From: Combretum micranthum
Taxonomy: Eukaryota > Streptophyta > Magnoliopsida > Myrtales > Combretaceae
NCBI GenBank assembly: GCA_024138025.1
Contig: JAMXBD010000168.1
Span: 248,001 to 312,000 of the forward strand
Direction of reading: 5' to 3'
DNA: 64,000 bases
Made by a program: the position numbers and the translations under genes. The notes under the pieces are model-generated. The model did no database searches. It saw only the letters and a program-made list of their open reading frames with translations, and was not told the DNA's origin. Shown here one piece after another: positions 36,217-49,275 of the stretch. The number at the start of each line of letters is the position of its first letter. Within the stretch, counting starts at the first letter, position 1.

Positions 36217-39200
36217 TGTAAACCTAAAATTTTTGGAATCGGTTTAGCATAAAACCCTAACCGGAAGTCAAACGAACCCTAAAGGTCAACGAAACCCTAG
36301 TTTACGTATCCATCTAAATCCGGCATTGCCGTTTTCTTTGGCCCGGAAAAACGAAGTTGGGATAATTAGCTCGAATAGTCGTAATAACCATAGGTTTTAT
36401 AAAAGTTTCAGTTTCGCGAAATTCGGGTGTCCTTCGAACCCGATCGGACACAGTTCTCGAAAAACGTGTCCGGAAGCCCGGAATAGTAAAAATATTCCGA
36501 ATATACCGTTAGACTCGTAAAAATATAAGTTTTCCAAAAATATCAATTTCATAATTTTTCGGTAAGTAAAAATAACAGATATAGCTATTATACGCGTATT
36601 TTCTTACTACCGGTACTTTAATTGTCATATCTACTTTACATTACACTATTCATTACTATTCTACACTATTTATCTCTACTTTTTCTTACACCTACTCTTA
36701 CACTACATAACCTATAATTTAACTTTTTACCTTTCCCATAACTTTATATCACATCTACCTTACAATTACATCTTTATTTTCAAAAAGTCAAAAAATCATC
36801 CCCCCCCCTCCACTATGCAATGGCCGGCCCCCATCTCTCTCCTCCCCTTAATTTGTTTTAATTTTGCATTTATTTTAATACACAAAAATCACTCCCATTT
36901 TCCTATAAATACCCCCTCCTCTTTCACTTCTTTCACACATTCACTACCCACAAATTCATACCAAAACTCTCTCAAATTTTCCTCTCAAAGCTCTCTCAAA
37001 TTTCTATCTCAAAACTCTCTCAAATAATTCCAAACAACTTCCACCAACAACAAAAACCCATAACCCATAACCATATCAAAGTCTTCTTTAGGTAACCCCT
37101 TTATAATTCTTTCTTCTTCTTCATGTCATGTAACTTTACATGACCATAGTGTGAGTTTCCAAATACTACAAGTTGTGGAAACTACATTATGTTCATGTAT
37201 TGTTCTTGTTCATGCCAATCCATTTATGTTTATGTTGATTTATTATTGTTTATATATCTATACATATTCTTTAGAGCATATAAGCTCACTTGCAATTTAT
37301 TTATTTCATGCAAAGCAATTTATTTACTTTTCCATTTTTATTTATTTATTCCTTGTTAAATAAGACTAGTCTCTAGTCTTAGACTTGTCCTCATCAAGTC
37401 AAAACAAGCTTTTCTTCTTTCATTTATTTCTTTATGGGACTAGTTTATTTCTTAGTCCCGGGAGCCTTGAAAAAGCTAAGACTCCAATACTTGACTTTAT
37501 TATTTATGCTTTATGTTATTTTGTTTATTATTATTCTCATAATCATGTTCATTTAGATTGTTGTCCAAAAGTTTTATTTTCTAAAGATAATAAATAAAAG
37601 AGGCTTTTTGTCACTTAGGAATAAGTTTATGTGAAACATAAAAATATAAGATAACAAAAATAAACTCATTCTTTTCAAGTTACAAAAAGAATTCACTATG
37701 AATTTAGAAACTATTTTTACTTAAAAAGCTACTTAAATCTTTGTTACTCTACCTTGTTTTCAAAAGAAAATATTTTGTTAACAAAAATGGTTCTTTTCAT
37801 AAAGAAGAAACATAAGATGGATGACTAAGGAAATTTTTAAAACAAATAGGCAAAGAAAATTTGTGGTTTGAAAATAATAAAGTTATTTCTTTTCAAGTTA
37901 CAAGAGGAAAATAATAGAATTATAGAAATTAGTTTTTCTACAAAAAGTCCTTAATTGTTCCATTGTTTTTATGAAGAAAACAAGTTTTCATGCATGGATA
38001 ATTATTTTGAAAAATATGAGACATGAGAAAAAGAATGGAAATATCAAGTAAAGATTTTTGCAAACAAGTAAACAAAGGAATTTACACAAGAAAAATGAGG
38101 AAAAGCATATTTCCTAAAAACTTCAAATATAGTATTAATGTAACTTAGAAAGTAGAAAATTTTATTTCAAAAGTCACTTAGAAAAAATAAATAAAACCAA
38201 CATAAAACGTTTTTAGAAAAAAAGAAAACAAGGTATTCATTTCAAAGAAATTCACAAAAACAATTTCCGAAAAGCTTCAAACCGACATTGTTTTACTAAG
38301 AAAAATAATTTGGACAAAAGACACTTGAGCATGCTTAAATATGAGTTATATAGTTATAAAAAGAGAATTTTTCAACTATATAGATAACTAAGTATTTATC
38401 AAACAAATTTTGATTTCTTGAACCAAAGTTGTTTTTACTTGGAAATCCGTGGTGAATTTTGTCGCCACTTTTTCGAAGCCTATATGGCTTTGTTTGTGGG
38501 AAATAATTTTAGAAATGGGTAGATCTTTTCGAGTAGATAGAAATCGGTATATTATATGCGCGATTCCGAGTTAAAATGACCAAGTTATGGCCGTTTTAAG
38601 TTGGAACATTCTTTTATACGAACTTTAACGTTCTTTGACATTGTTTTGTCAAAATTCAAGAAAATCTTCAAGAAAAACTCATTATGGGTATTTTCTTTGG
38701 TTAGGTGACCCCGAGGAAAGATTTCTTCACCCTGAGAACTATTACGATTAAGTGGAGTGTGTGATCGACTCATCCGCTTAGAGGAATAGACGACAATGGC
38801 ATCGTGAGTTTATTTCCATTAAATGCTACACTTGTTGTGCTTGTAAATTAGTTGCACTAGAGTTAGGAAAAGATAAACCGATATGCATGTAAAATAATTC
38901 CTTGAAAGAATTCTAAGAATATCGAAGCCCGAATTGTTCTAAGTGATTGTTTTAGTATAATATTGATTTGTGTGAAATTCCTTGATCACCATAAAGTTGA
39001 AAATAATTATGTTATGACTTTATAAATTAATGAACTCATGCATACCACGAAGTGAGTCACATTACATGGTTGGGTTATTATCCTTGGGTGAGAAGGATAG
39101 TAGGCTCATGTCGAAAGCAACACTTGGCGGAAGATCCGAAAGCGATTGCTTGGCGGCTTAATGGAATATGCTTGGCGGTTGATCCGAAAGCAAGGTCAAA

Positions 39201-39882
39201 TCAAGTAGGTTCGGAATACTTGGCGATGAGTGCTCGCAAGTATAAAAGTTTTTATTGAATGCTTGGCGATGTGTGCTCGCAAGCTTAAATTTCTATATTA
39301 AAACTACTTGTTTTGAGTATCACCAAACCCCGAATGGAGGGCGTAAATCCATTCAACATATAGTTCCCGGAAAGCTATATGATTGTTTGCCCACGTGTTT
39401 GATGCATTACATATGTGTGATTAACCAACTTGTTTGAATCTTGTTACAAGAAGTTATTTATGGAAATAGTTCTCACTAAGCCTATTAGCTTATACCCCGA
39501 TAGCTACCTTTTGCAGTTTCCGTACTTATGGCTAAGGCCACGTGGACCATGGGCAGGTAATCCCTTTTGAATATTAGAACTCTGGATAAAGTACATCATA
39601 GTATTAGCATGCAAATATTTATATAATAGCTTAGTAATTTAGGGAATTGTTCCTAAGTATGCACAGTCTTTGCTATGAACAAATATTCATTGTGAATCTC
39701 TTTTCTTAATATGTTTTTATATCTCCTTAAGCTTCATTATTCCATATATGGTCCTCTAAAATTGTGAGAGTAAGCCTTACACTTAATATAAAAGCTTTTG
39801 GAAATGACTAAGGTTGTCATACTTAAGCTTTAATATTGAGTGTGGCGGACTGTCACGTTTAGGGTACCGTTGGGGCGTGACA
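36217..39882 (+). mobile_element. Solo LTR C (3666 bp), related to family A
   Basis: It starts TGTAAACCTAAAATTTTTGG and ends GGGGCGTGACA, flanked by exact CATAC repeats (36212-36216 and 39883-39887). It shares block order with family A: the TTTTTCGG and TACCGGTA region, the CT-rich block with GGCCGGCC at about 36821, TATAAATA at 36904, GACTAGTCT, and AGTTATGGCC at about 38584. It is clearly diverged. It carries its own short repeat with CTTGGCGG at 39122-39280. No internal region, so a solo LTR. Confidence 0.88.
39122..39290. repeat. Short degenerate repeat cluster with CTTGGCG core in LTR C
   Basis: CTTGGCGG or CTTGGCGA occurs at least five times, with GATCCGAAAGC (twice) and a GTGCTCGCAAG ending (twice). 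At the matching place LTRs A and E carry different repeats (AGGAGCC with GCAAGATGGCG in A, CCGGCTCCTATT on the reverse in E). The region is therefore a fast-changing minisatellite within the LTR. Confidence 0.6.
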
Positions 39883-39887
39883 CATAC

Positions 39888-42801
39888 AACTTAGCATGAG
39901 CTTAGTGTATGTTTCTTAGACTAATGAGAGTTAATGAAGCAACAATATGTTCATGTTTTGTTTTTTTTCATGTTTATTTTACATTATGTTATTATGTGTT
40001 GTTATTATTGTTATTATTGTTATTATTATTTTTGCTCTAATCTAGCTTCTATATATTATTATGTATATATATTCTTTAGAGCATATAAGCTCACTTGTTA
40101 TTTATTTATTTTCACGCTTTGTAATTTATTTATTTAATTCATGCTATTATTAAGACTAATCTTTCTAGTCTTAGACTTGTCCATATCAAGTCAAAATGAT
40201 TTTTCTTTCTTTTTTTTCTTTTCTTTTTGGGACTAGTCTATTCTTAGTCCCGGGTTGCCTTGATGCAGCTAAAGCTCCCAATACATGATCGGGATACCTT
40301 GATGAAGCTAAGGTTCCCAATGCTTAACCATATTATTACGTTTATTTGCTTATGAGTATTTCTTTCTATCTTATTATGTATTATTCTTACTTTTTTATTG
40401 CTACATAATCATATTCATGCATGATTAGAATGTTGTTGTCTTAAATAAATAAAATAAAATGGGTTCTTTCTTAAACATAGAGAAGTAAACTAGATTTCTT
40501 AACAAAGGAATTTTCAACTAAAGATCTAAGTTTTGTTTTTAATAAACTCTTTTCAAAAGATAAGCTAATCATAAATTCTAAAAGAATTAGTAATGAAGAT
40601 TTCTTCAAAATAATAAAAGGAACTCATTTCTTTTATAAATCAAAACTAAATACTCCATAAAGATAGAATTTTTAGCATTGAACTTAAGATTTTAACTCAA
40701 CCATATCTTTTATAATGCTAAGTTCTAATATTGACAATTCTTTATTAAGAAAGCTTTTCTTATAAACTTATCTAAAAGAATTATTCCACCACTTGATAAA
40801 TATTAAGAATAAAACAAGTTTTTCAATCAAGGTAAAATCAACTCACTATTTTAGAAACCAACTTAGAAAAATAAAATTTGCCAAGAAAGTAAAGTTTTAA
40901 AGATAAACTTATTTTCTAAAGAAGAAAAAGGATATAAAAATAAGAGGAAAGCATACATTTAATAACTCCAAATATTTGACCACACCAACAACTTAAGAAA
41001 AATTTTGAAAAGATTATTTTTTAATCACTAGAAATAAAGTTGGTGGATAACTTTAAGAACCAAATTTTTGGAAATGAAGTTACTTTTGAAAAGTGAGGAA
41101 ATGAAATAATAATAGAAAAACACTCACTAATAACAACCCAAGTATATTTTAGTTTTCCTTCTAATAATTCAAAAAGGAGAAAATTTCAAAGTTTCATCTT
41201 TTAAAACTCTTAAAGACAAATTGTTTGTGAAATATCAATATTGAGACAACATTACAAAAATCATGCATACAATATGAGTATTATATATATATATAATATA
41301 TATGTTCAAAGGATTTTCAACTATATAATTATCATATATTTTGCTAAAGGATTTTTGAGTAAAGAGAAGTTTGGAAAATTATATTTTGTGAACTATAAAT
41401 TCGTAACTATTCTTTACCATAGTAATTGATAGCACAAACAATTTTTATGACAAAAATAACCTTATAAATGGATGGACCTTTTCGAGTAGGTAGGAAACAG
41501 TATATTATATGCGCAATTCCGAGTTAAAATGACCAAGTTATGGCCATTTTAAGTTAGAATCACCCTCTATACGAAATTTAACGATCTTATGAAATAGTTT
41601 TTTATAAGTATCATAGAATCAACAAGAAATACTCATTATGGGTATTTTTCTTGGTTAGGTGATCCGAGGAGTAGTGTTCATACTCGGATGATTATTTTTA
41701 TTAATGGAATTACCAATCGACTCATCCATAAGAAAGAATGTCCTCATGGCCGAGTGAGTTTCTTTTTTACCTTTTATACTTGTTTATGCTTATAACTAGA
41801 GGCACTAGAAGTAGGAAAAGATAAAAATGAATTATGCATTATAATATTGGTTGATAGAATGCTAAGCGTACCAAGACATGAATTGTTGTTAATTAAATTG
41901 TGTTTATTATGTTGAGTGTGTGCAAATTATGCGATTATCTTTAAATTACTTTAGTCATATACTATGAGTTATATTAATTTAATCATGCATATCACGTAAT
42001 TGGTTTCATTTCATGAGCTACTATACTCGATGGGATAAGAGTATAGTAGTCGGGTTTGCAGGAGCCATAAATTGCAAGATAGGCGAATAGGAGCTAGAAA
42101 GAACTATTTTAGGATGGGCGAGTCGGAGCCAAAAATAAACTACATAAGTTGGATTTCAAAGATGGATTTTAAAGAGCCTAAAACACCTAACTCTGAATGG
42201 AATGGTAAATCCATTCAAAACATATGATTTCCGATAGATCATGTGTATTGCTTGTTTATTTGCTTGATGTATTCATATGCTTGTTTAATAACTTGTTTGA
42301 AATTATTGATACGAGTACGTTGATTCAGGAATATTCTCACTAAGCTAGTTATGCTTATACTTAGATAGACTTTTGTTGTAATAGAACCAACTTCTTTTAT
42401 GCCCGAGGACTTCACATACTCGAGTGGAATTATGTTTTGGGGAGCTTCTAGAAATCTTTTGAAGATCTTAAACTAGATATCCTTTAATATCTTTTGGTTT
42501 TAGCATTGTTTCCTTGTGCAAAAGACTAGCGGATACTATGTTGTTTGGAGATTTATAGGGGAAAGCCTCTAAGATGATGTAAGGATTATATTCTTATAAT
42601 ATTGAAATTGATGGTTATCTAGATTTCTTATATGTTGTATTTACTATCCCGAACTACACATCCCACCAGTGTCTCCTATTGTTGTGATAGACGCCTTACA
42701 TATGGTGTTGAAGTTTTTGCATGACTTCGGGAAGTCATTCTTAAGTTTTAATACTGTATATGGTGGACTGCTACATTTAGGGTACTCTTTGAGGCGTGAC
42801 A
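39888..42801 (+). mobile_element. A1 3' LTR, segment 2
   Basis: It continues AACTTAGCATGAGC, as in 13378 onward. It preserves the unoccupied site of element B at 40471-40475 (TTAAA) and that of A2 at 41706-41710 (GGAAT). It ends GAGGCGTGACA. Together with segment 1 it gives a 3' LTR of about 4.04 kb. Confidence 0.88.
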
Positions 42802-42943
42802 GGCCTACCTCTAGCTTATGTCATCTAGAAGGCTTAGGCATAGAGACAATTTGGTGATACATTTGGATTTCTTCTACATGATGAGTTCAACCACAATTAG
42901 TACTTTTTCATTTGTTGTGCCTATTGCAATTGAAAGCAAGACG
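42802..42943. other. Spacer between A1 and solo LTR D
   Basis: 142 bases of non-repeated sequence. It is probably the right flank of the original A1 insertion site and the left flank of D. No gene is seen. Confidence 0.5.
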
Positions 42944-45900
42944 TGTAAACCCCAAGATTTTTCTCATACAAATAGAAATAGATGAAAATAAAAAATAGAA
43001 AATAGAATGATAATAGGTCTCAATCAAGACCTTAGAATTAAACCATAAGTAAAAATGAGCTTGTATATAATTTCAAATCCTAAAACAAATTTATCTAGAT
43101 AGCATTTAAGATTTCTAATAAGATTTCATAGTGGGTATTGAAAACTCAAGATAAAGAAATAACCTAACTAAGATTTCAAATTTATTGAAAAGTAGATATT
43201 CAATAATGCTTATAGTTAGAAAACGATAATTTATGGATGAACCATTAAGATTATGAATACACAATAAATATATAAACAGATGTGTAACTAATAATCTAGA
43301 CTCTAAATAAATATTTGGATCACACTATTGTTCTAAGTTAGTAAATTCTTAAGCTATTAGAGCCTAAAACAAAAATTGACCTATTAAGCTTATAAAACCC
43401 TAATCACGGGAGATAAAATTCTAAAAATGATTTATCACATAAACTTTAAATCCAAAGTTGAACTTAATAACAATCTAGAAAATTTGTAGAGCTCTATATA
43501 AATTTTGGAGATAAAACTCTTGAATAATTGTTATATTTGTACTCGTTTAACTTATTAAAATATCCTAAAACTAAGAGAAACAATTAAATAATTAATATTA
43601 TATTAATATATGTATGATTTATGGTGCAAATGGTGTAATATACATGGTTGGAAATTTATTGGGTTTTGCACAATCGAAATTTGAGAGGAAATGGGTCAAG
43701 TTGATGAGCAAAGTCAAAGAAAATGAGTAGAAAGCCAATCAAAATACCACAACTAAGAAAGTCATTAATTGCAGGGAGAATTATTGCAACATTTTGGTGG
43801 AACAAACACCACTCTTTGGCTGAACAATGATAGTTGTTGTCTTCCTCATTTCCTTTATATATGTAAGTCTAATTAATAAAGGAACAAGCCACTTAATTTA
43901 CATCAAAACAAAACCAACAAACCTTCCAAAAAATAGCAGAAATTCGTCCTTACAAAGGCCACCAAAAGACCAATCCAAAACCACACTAAACAAGCTCCAT
44001 CAAAACTCAAGCTTAAGCTCGGATTAAGAAAGAGCAAGGTAAGACAAATCCGTTTTAAGTTGTTTTAAGTGTTGAACTTTAATCTAAATAATATTTCCAT
44101 TAACCTAGGATCGAAACTAACTCTGGAACCAAGCTCAAAACGTTCATATCAGTCCAATAAGGTAAAACTCTATAAACCCTAGTTGCACATTTCCAAAATT
44201 CGAAAATTAAAGATCAAATACATGTAGATGCATTATGAGTTGATGTATATATATTTATATACCATAGAAACACTTAGGAACGATTTGGAAATATTATAAC
44301 ATAGAAAATTAAAGAAATACGAACTGATTCATCGGAGAAGATGATGAACAGTGTCAATACTGCTCATAAGCCGGCAGTGTACACGCTCAACGCGGTGGCG
44401 TATGAGTATGGGCCTGCGGTGTTGAGATAGCTTACACTGGAATAGAAACTACGTAAATTTATTTTTACATAAAATAAATGAACATCGGCTAACTGGAGTT
44501 ATATGCCGACAGTGTATAGTCCGGCGTACGTGGTAAAGTTGGCGGCTATGAGCCAACGTACCCTGATACAAAATAATATGTGAAACTTAAGAAAGTCGGC
44601 ATCTAGGTTTCAATGCGACGGCGTTGGAGCTAGCGCACATCCATGTTTTTCCTACGAGAAGTATGTATTACACGAACAGAAATATATATATATAATAAAT
44701 ACTAATAAACATATTATATATATATATATATATATGAAAACATAAATTACTAAGAAAATAAATAAATAAATACAAATACTTAGAATAACAATATGTTTAA
44801 TATTTGATAACTTCTAAAACCCTAAAAACTGTAGAAAAATGTTAAGTATTATTAGCAATTATAATTATCAAATATTTGTTTTATATAGATAAATAAGTAA
44901 GAATGGAAATTGAAACAAGCTAAATTTATGAATAATTTAACTTCTAAAAATGACAAAATAATTGTATGAAGTAGATTAAGAGAAACACAACGACACTAAA
45001 TAATAATAAACGAATATGAGTTACTATAATGAGTCAAATAGAGAATAATATAAAAATAGTAATAATAAATATAAAATATAAACTTGTTAAATATCAATTT
45101 TTTCGAATACCAGATAAATATATATAAATATCAAGATTGAGATAAGCAACATGAAAAAAGAAAAGATTAATTGATAATTGTTATCATAAGACCATTAAAG
45201 GACCAAAACAAGTTATATAATCTATGTTATATTGATGAATATTTTATTCATTCAATAGGTGACTTTGATACCATAGAGGACCTTTCGGCAAATTACTACA
45301 ACCAGTCACTATAAGCAGGTGAGTAATTCGGTCATATTATACTATTTGTGCTTGTAATTAGCTAAATATGTAATGCAAAGATAATAACATAAATGTTTCG
45401 ATAGAAATGTGTTGTGATCTGTATGTATGATTGTTAATCTACCATTACAAAAGTGATAATGCAATGGTACAATGATATGAAATAGTATGATGATTATTGT
45501 GTGTAATATATAACCACCATGAAACTGAATAAGAACTATTGACTTATTAAAATAACCTGGTCATGCATTACACATACTGCATTATTGCATATATAAACGG
45601 GTGACAGCCTGCTACGTATTAATATTTCGATTCTCTGTAATGCTTGGTTTTTCTAAAGTGTTAGTTCTTCCAAGGTTTTCTTTGTTCCGACGTTCTATGG
45701 GAACTAAGTGGCAACGAAGAATACCGCCCGTAGTATCGCTGTGAAAATACTTAGGGAGTTTCTAAGGATGGATACAGGAAATGGTCAGTTAAAACAGTTA
45801 TTAAATTTAAATTGATAACCCTAAGACGAGAAATCGTTGATTTTCCTATAAACTTAGTCTCTCTTGGGGGTGGGTCATAAAGTAAATGTTCTTCAATCCT

Positions 45901-46443
45901 AAAAAGAGGGCGTAAATCTTTTTCTTGTTTGGATTCTAGATCATCCAAGCTTGTATCTAAGCATATGTTTGAGTGATTGCATTACATACGATTTGTTAAT
46001 AACTTGCTTGATGTGTAATATGTCTGGTTATTCATGAGTGGTGGTTTCGCTCACACTCCCACAGTCTTTTTAGGTTTACGCTTCGACTTTGGTTAGTTAC
46101 TTCCAGAAATATGGCTTCGGTAAAGGCTTAAGAGCTAGAAGCCTATGGTTCTATTTGGGATTAATAGTTTATATTTTCCAGAATATATTAGCTAGTATTA
46201 TCTTATCAGTTATGTACGTAGAGAATTACAAAATGACTACATGGTTTGTAATAATTTATGATACTTTATGATTAAGATGGTAGTTATTTACTAATTTATT
46301 TCTTACATGTATTTATCATTTCTTATCAAAATAACTAAAAGATCCTATTATTTTGGAAAATATGTCACTCTCCGATGGTAATCTAGTGATAGTACTCAGG
46401 TGTGACTTGTCTACTTCTACTAGGGTACCATCGAGGGGTGACA
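42944..46443 (+). mobile_element. Solo LTR D (3500 bp), distant relative of families A/C
   Basis: It begins TGTAAACCCCAAGATTTTTC and ends GGGTACCATCGAGGGGTGACA. The 5-bp flanks are AGACG and AGATG, one mismatch. A TATA-like TTATATAT lies at 43855-43862. The end resembles LTR C (GGGTACCGTTGGGGCGTGACA). The middle carries GC-rich motifs (44361-44640) within otherwise AT-rich sequence. No internal region or primer site is seen. Confidence 0.78.
44361..44640 (+). repeat. GC-rich motif array inside LTR D
   Basis: Units such as AAGCCGGCAGTGTA, GGTGGCGTATGAG, CATCGGC, ATGCCGACAGTGTA, AGTCCGGCGTAC, TTGGCGGC, AGTCGGCAT and GACGGCGTTGG stand in AT-rich surroundings. The wording matches the arrays in LTRs B, K and H. 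Here it lies about 500 bases downstream of the only TATA candidate, so either the TATA call is wrong or the array sits in R/U5. Confidence 0.55.
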
Positions 46444-46980
46444 AGATGGGACTGAGTAGAGACAGGATGAATTTATCTAACTTATTATGGATCTTAAAAG
46501 AATCGAGAGTAGGATGACTAACTGGCCCTTTGGTAGGTTTTCAAACATCACTCAAACTTCACTTGTCACTATTCCTTTTCTTTTACCCTTAGGAATGAGA
46601 ACTTGTTCAGGGTCTTCTGGGATAATCATTTTCATAAAGTCCAAAGGCATCTTAGATTTTCTACATAAAAACAAATGACATAAAAGAAGAAAGTTAGAAG
46701 ACAATTGATAGATAAGCAAGATAGAAAACATGAGATACCCAGATAGAGTTCACACTAAAAGGGACCATCCCCCAAATTCATAACGTCTCAAAATCTAATC
46801 TTCCCTAATAGCCTCACTCAACACATCTAAGGAATCAGCAATGCCTTAAGTTTCTATTCCTTCTTCATGTAATGGTTAGGAGTAACGAGATAGAGGTGCT
46901 TCTTTAAACACTAGGTACTTTCATATCATGAAGAAGACTACATAACCCTTTCCTTACCAATTCATATATCAAATGATCTC
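46444..46980. other. Intergenic stretch, possible decayed minus-strand coding
   Basis: On the minus strand at about 46550-46680 a frame reads IPEDPEQVLIPKGKRKG and continues briefly before a stop. It has the composition of protein-coding sequence but no domain I recognise. It could be a decayed exon or a retroelement fragment. The rest shows nothing. Confidence 0.3.
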
Positions 46981-49275
46981 TGTCATGCCCCGAAGGGTAT
47001 CCTAAACGTGGCAATCCACCGCATATAATATCAAGACTTAAGAATGACTACCTTAGTCACACGAAAGTCTTGGTATTACATGTAAGGCATCTAATATGGT
47101 AATGGGAGATGCTTTTGGGAAGTGTGGTCTAAGCAAGTAATATTGAACATACAAAAATCTAGAAATAAATATAGTTTGTAATAATAATAATTAAAAGAAC
47201 AGGTGCTCTTGTAAATACAAATATCTATAAGAGCGTAAGCTTTTACTGGCTTAGTGAGTATAATCCAAATAATCATATTTAAAACATAATAACCAAGTTT
47301 ATTAGACAAGCAAATGGAATGCAAAAAGCACGTAAACATACAAGACATATGATTTTTTGGGAATCATATGTTGAATGAATTTATGCCCTTCATTCGGGGT
47401 TAGGTATTCTGGTCCATTATAGCCATCATTTCTTTAAAAACCATTTTTATAAATCTTACCGGCTCCTATTCACAAAAAAAAATGTAGTTATTACCGGCTT
47501 CTATTAGCCATCAATTTATAGATCTTACCAGCTCCTACTCATCATACATAGATACTACCGGTTATGTCAACCACTACCATCATACTCATGTCCCATCATT
47601 TGTATAATAGTAAATGCAATGTGGCTCTACGAATGAAGTGCATGTGTCGATTTTATTTTAAGTCTATCCACTTGTATTACAAATTCTTCTAGGCGATCAG
47701 CTAATTTCAAACGTTTTCAACATGCTAATATAACATACAATTCATTATAAGTATTATGGCTAATAGTCTTAATATTCTTTCACAAGTTATAAATACATGA
47801 TCTTCAATTTTCTTTCCTTTAATCTCTGTAATTAAATTCAACACAAAATAGGCATGAAAAATAAGAGAAGTGACTCACTCGGCCAATGACGATACTCTTA
47901 GTCGAAATAGTCCTTGAGGTAGTACACGTCCTCTCCTTGATTCCTAAAAAAGGAAATACCCAAAATGAGTATTCTATGAAATTTCTAGTCAAAACTTACA
48001 ATTCTATTTTTAGTTGTAGTAAAATTGTATAGGTAGAAATTCAATTAAAATGATTATAATTTGTCATTTAACTCAGAATTTACATTAATATCGTTTCCAC
48101 TATTCGAAAAGATATATCCTTTCCTAAGGTTTTTTTTTCATAAAAGTCGTTTGGGTCCTGAAACCGTATGATACGATTCATCACGAAAATTTCAGTTTTC
48201 AAAACTGAATTTGCAAACTTTTCTTTATCCAAAAATATTGTACCAAAATGTAGATATTATTATAGGTTGGAAAACTTTAGAATATATTTATATATTTTAT
48301 ATAATATATATGACTCATATCATATGTATAATTTAATGAAGTGTTTCAATAATGTGTTTTGTAAAAGCAATATGTTCTAGAATTGGAAAAGCAAAACTTA
48401 GAAAATTTCCACTTAGTTGTTAGAAAAATTTCTTGAATTATTTTAAGTGGGTATTTTCTCTTTTAATTCTATTTTTAGTCTTTGAAAATAGTTAAATTTT
48501 CTTAAAAATGATTTTCGTCTTTCTAAGTTCCTTATTACTTAATTTCTAAGGGTTGTGAGGTAGTTTCTACATATGTTTGATAGTAGTTAAAATTTATCAA
48601 AGTTTATATTTCTTAACTTTTCCTAAATTTTATTTCTAATAATGATTTCCTAAGTTGTTCACTAATTTTATTTCTTAAGAGCATTTTATTTTTATAAAAG
48701 AAACATTCTTGGTGATTTTTCAAACTAGTCTATTCCTTGATATTCTAGAGTATTGGTGAAACTTTCTTAGTGAAGTTTAGTAAAACTTTTGGTAATCAAG
48801 AATTTGAAATTTTAATTTTTAAGAAAACTTTTTCACTTTATTGTTTTATAAGGTGCATGTGTGATATATCTACTTTATGTATCATCTAAAAATTTCTATG
48901 TTCTATTGTTATTAAAAACTTACGATGAACTCTTCTAGATTTTTGGGAAAGATTTGTTAAGATAAATTCCTAAGTTTTTATGGGAAAATCATTTCTTACA
49001 TGACAAAAAGTTTACTTTGAAAAGAACTCTCATCTTCTCTTTTTATTTAAGAAAATTTTGTTTAGAAAATATCAATATGCTCATGCATGATCATAAATAT
49101 GTAGTCATGAAAAATAAAGAAATATATCATAATAAGATAAGATAAATATAAGAAATGGTAAAAGTATAATATTAATATCAAGCATTAGGAGCCTTAGTTC
49201 CATCAAGGTAACCCGATCAAGTATTGGGAGCCTTAGCTTCATCATCAAAGCAACTCGAGACTAAGAATAGACTAG
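46981..49275 (-). mobile_element. Truncated LTR E (family A/C type), minus strand
   Basis: It begins TGTCATGCCCCGAAGGGTATC, the reverse complement of the GTGACA end of families A and C. The reversed block near 49190-49270 contains the two-copy TTGATGAAGCTAAGG-type repeat and ends at ACTAGTCT, the hairpin region of the LTR middle. Only the 3' half of the LTR is present. At 47455-47575 it carries a degenerate repeat with ACCGGCTCCTATT. It abuts LTR F directly. Confidence 0.75.

Larger units (their letters stand above)
12255..42801 (+). mobile_element. Old Ty3-type LTR retrotransposon A1, expanded by four nested insertions
   Basis: The 5' LTR is in three pieces (12255-13962, 23046-24278, 28373-29472) and the 3' LTR in two (35089-36216, 39888-42801). 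Without the insertions they are about 4.03 and 4.04 kb and align throughout. Between them lie a primer site (29479-29490), a decayed gag, a decayed pol and a polypurine tract, in the correct order. The insertions are B, A2, K and C, each with its own exact 5-bp duplication. The A1 target duplication itself is imperfect (GGCTT against GGCCT), fitting great age. The element cannot encode working proteins. Confidence 0.85.

Noticed and set aside
46487..46678. 63-codon plus-strand frame
   Set aside because: The opposite strand looks more coding-like, and neither strand shows a recognisable domain. Reported only as a possible decayed fragment.
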